A stretch of 64,000 bases of DNA from Viridibacillus arvi (GTDB lineage: Bacteria; Bacillota; Bacilli; Bacillales_A; Planococcaceae), in NCBI RefSeq assembly GCF_001274945.1, contig NZ_LILB01000001.1, positions 1,737,111-1,801,110 of the forward strand. The letters run 5' to 3'. The notes under the pieces were generated by a model. It was not told where the DNA came from. It worked only from the letters and a program-made list of their open reading frames with translations, and ran no database searches. The position numbers and the translations under genes were made by a program. Positions 62,180-64,000 of the stretch are shown here, piece by piece. The number at the start of each line of letters is the position of its first letter. The stretch's first letter is position 1.

Positions 62180-63364
62180 CTATGCTTTTAATTCTAATTG
62201 CATTGCTGGTCCGAAAAATTCAAAATGTACTTGTGATTCTGTGAAGCCTAATGCATATAAATCATTGATGACTGCTTCCATAAAGTTAACTGGACCACAT
62301 ACATAAACATTACTACCTTCAGCTACATTTTGTTGTATAAATTCACGATTTATAATACCATTTGGTTCATCAGAATTCAGTTTAAAATATTTAGCATTTG
62401 GCATTTTTGCTAATACAGCATCAATTTCTTGTCCAAATGCATGGTAATTTTCTGAGCGCGCACAATGGATAAATGCAGTTTTACGATTAGCATCTGTAGT
62501 TGCAAGCGTTTCAAACATACTCATTAATGGTGTAATACCAACACCACCACTTATGAATGCAACTGGTGCTGTTGAAGTCATTTCTAATTGGAAATCACCA
62601 GCTGGAGCACTTACTTGTAATGTATCTCCCTCTTTTAGCTGTTCATGTAAATAAACTGATACGACTCCATTTGGATGTCCTTCATCTTCACGTTTAACTG
62701 AAATTCGGTATGCATCTTCACCCGGTGCTTGTGATAAGCTATATTGGCGGTTGTGCAAGTATTTTTCTCCTGGGATTTCAATTTGCACAGTAATATATTG
62801 ACCTGGTTTATATACGGGTAGCTTTTTACCATCAGCTGGTTTTAAGTAAAATGAAACGATTTTTTCGTTTTCCAGTACTTTTTTCGCTACCTCAAATTCT
62901 TTAAAATAGCGCCAGCCACCTTCTTGAGCTTCTGCTTCTTTATACATCGCTTCTTCTGTTTGGATAAATGCATCAGCAATTACTCCGTATGCTTCGCCCC
63001 ATGCTTGGATAATTTCATCTGTTGCCGCATCACCAAGAACTTCTTTAATAGCTTTTAATAAAAACTCTCCGACAGTTGGATAATGTTCGGCTTTTATGCC
63101 TAAACTACGGTGTTTATGAGCAATTTGTTTTACAACAGGTAAAATGGCTTCTAAATTTTCAATATGCACTGCTGCTGCATAAACAGTGTTTGCTAAAGCA
63201 GTTTGTTGACGCCCTTTAGCTTGATTTGCGTGATTAAATATATTCAATAGTTCAGGATGTGCTTCAAATAGATTACGGTAAAACACCGTTGTAATGGCCT
63301 TACCATGGACTTCCAATATTGATGCTGTTGATTTTACAATTTCCATAGTCGATTTAGATAACAT
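62180..63364 (-). CDS. hmp: Flavohaemoprotein (nitric oxide dioxygenase)
   Basis: Converts NO and O2 to nitrate with NAD(P)H. The 394 residues from the ATG at 63364 (AAAAGGAG upstream) consist of a globin domain (1-140; the proximal His is likely in VKQIAHKHRSLGIKAEHYP), an FAD domain (RQYSLS, GVVSVYLHE) and an NAD domain (VAFISGGVGITPLMSMFETL, VYVCGPVNFMEAVINDL). The frame to 63454 is not used. It is divergent from nsrR with an NsrR-type box in between. Confidence 0.96.
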   Translation of the reverse strand: MLSKSTMEIVKSTASILEVHGKAITTVFYRNLFEAHPELLNIFNHANQAKGRQQTALANTVYAAAVHIENLEAILPVVKQIAHKHRSLGIKAEHYPTVGEFLLKAIKEVLGDAATDEIIQAWGEAYGVIADAFIQTEEAMYKEAEAQEGGWRYFKEFEVAKKVLENEKIVSFYLKPADGKKLPVYKPGQYITVQIEIPGEKYLHNRQYSLSQAPGEDAYRISVKREDEGHPNGVVSVYLHEQLKEGDTLQVSAPAGDFQLEMTSTAPVAFISGGVGITPLMSMFETLATTDANRKTAFIHCARSENYHAFGQEIDAVLAKMPNAKYFKLNSDEPNGIINREFIQQNVAEGSNVYVCGPVNFMEAVINDLYALGFTESQVHFEFFGPAMQLELKA

Positions 63365-63447
63365 ATAAAACACTCCTTTTCTTAACTGTCTATAATTTAC
63401 GCCTATTTTCTTTTTAAAGCAATATCTAAAATACATCTTTAACATAA

Positions 63448-63470
63448 AAGACACATTTCAAATACATCTT
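63448..63470. promoter_or_regulatory. NsrR operator between hmp and nsrR
   Basis: Arms AAGACACATTT and AAATACATCTT around one C fit the 11-1-11 NsrR box (half-site AAGATGYATTT; the right arm read on the other strand is AAGATGTATTT exactly). The box lies inside a 33-34-bp imperfect tandem duplication (about 63429-63492), so extra half-sites are present at 63430-63440 and 63480-63490. Confidence 0.72.
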
Positions 63471-63479
63471 TTAATTTTT

Positions 63480-63507
63480 TAGACACATTTCAATGCCATG
63501 TTATAAT
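63480..63507 (+). promoter_or_regulatory. nsrR promoter
   Basis: TAGACA (63480-63485), 16-base spacer, TATAAT (63502-63507). The -35 box is inside the second half of the duplicated NsrR half-site region, which suggests autorepression. Confidence 0.55.
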
Positions 63508-63532
63508 GTAAACAGAAATGGTGGTGAATCAA

Positions 63533-63976
63533 ATGCGTTTAACTTTGTATACAGATTATTCTCTACGGGTCTTATTGTATCTTGGCGCGAGAAATATTGA
63601 AGATCTCTCTACAATTAAAGAAATTTCAGACGCTTATGGTATTTCTAAAAACCATTTGATGAAGGTTACGCATGAACTCGGAAAATTAGGTTACATTGAA
63701 ACTGTTCGAGGTAGAGGTGGCGGTATTAGGTTAGCTTTAAAACCAAAAGATATTGGCATAGGAAAATTAGTCCTACAAACCGAGGAGGACTTCTACCTTG
63801 TAGACTGCTTTAATCCAGAATCGGTGGGCTGTATCATTTCACCTGTCTGCAGTTTAAAGGGTGCTCTCAACAAAGCATTACATGCATATATAGCAGTTCT
63901 TGATGAATATACATTAGCTGATTTTCTACATTCAAAAGATGAATTGGCTGCGCTATTATTTCCCGATAAAAGATAA
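63533..63976 (+). CDS. nsrR: NO-sensing Rrf2-family repressor NsrR
   Basis: A 147-residue Rrf2 regulator from the ATG at 63533 (GGTGGTGAA upstream). The winged helix contains TIKEISDAYGISKNHLMKVTHELGKLGYIETVRGRGGGIRLA. Three cysteines in VDCFNPESVGCIISPVCSL have the NsrR spacing for an Fe-S cluster that NO destroys. It is divergent from hmp, its most typical target. Confidence 0.94.
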   Translation: MRLTLYTDYSLRVLLYLGARNIEDLSTIKEISDAYGISKNHLMKVTHELGKLGYIETVRGRGGGIRLALKPKDIGIGKLVLQTEEDFYLVDCFNPESVGCIISPVCSLKGALNKALHAYIAVLDEYTLADFLHSKDELAALLFPDKR

Positions 63977-64000
63977 AAAGAGATAATCTCTTAATCAAAA

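Noticed and set aside
1-64000. CRISPR array, prophage, restriction system or toxin-antitoxin pair
   Set aside because: No regularly spaced direct repeats, integrase, methylase or recognisable toxin gene was found on either strand.

Overview
The window comes from a low-GC, spore-forming member of the Bacillales, probably in the Lysinibacillus/Solibacillus part of the Planococcaceae. The evidence is the near-continuous Bacillus subtilis gene order (sdhCAB, gerE, racE, rph; lcfA, fadR, fadB, etfBA, trxA, uvrC, lysC, yslB; pheST, rnhC, zapA, cvpA, polX, mutS2, yshE; ysgA, sspI, glcD; ysdCBA), two sporulation genes (gerE, sspI), L-box and T-box leaders, and a Bacillales-type dispersed GC-rich repeat. 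The genus is an inference.

Positions 1-9200 are accessory. A leftward operon encodes a candidate complete oxidative (DeLey-Doudoroff) galactose route: an SDR sugar dehydrogenase, an SMP-30 lactonase, D-galactonate dehydratase with all DgoD active-site residues, a PfkB 2-keto-3-deoxy-sugar-acid kinase and a KDPG/KDPGal-type aldolase. These are followed by a leaderless GH110-like alpha-galactosidase and the start of an ABC-transporter lipoprotein that runs off the left edge. A divergent ROK repressor and a large palindrome over a predicted start point probably control the operon. I consider this the most interesting metabolic system in the window.

Positions 9200-44700 are mostly conserved core: a tRNA-Arg(UCU), the ysnB-rdgB-rph unit, murI, ysmB, gerE (gerM is missing from its usual place), ysmA, sdhCAB, yslB, lysC behind a lysine riboswitch, uvrC, trxA, the fatty-acid oxidation cluster with a very clear FadR box, an SH3b/glucosaminidase cell-wall enzyme, yshE with a newly seen 26-codon membrane peptide, mutS2, polX, cvpA, zapA, rnhC, a yxlEFG-like ABC system, pheST behind a Phe T-box, an RNA methyltransferase and sspI.

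Positions 44700-64000 mix core and accessory genes: an NlpC/P60 endopeptidase, a GlcD-type oxidase, a BASS-family transporter, then a four-gene envelope module (metallophosphoesterase, OmpR-type regulator, histidine kinase, GH129-like lipoprotein). Two copies of a 38-bp element flank this module, and its kinase seems to use an AUU start codon. After it come a lone argF, ysdC, a dimeric dUTPase, ysdB, an IS1182-type transposase relic with a dispersed repeat, ysdA, two tandem GH25 lysozyme paralogues, and the divergent hmp/nsrR nitric-oxide pair with a recognisable NsrR box.

CDS starts were moved to the codon with the best ribosome-binding site where the longest open frame looked wrong; this is said in each entry.
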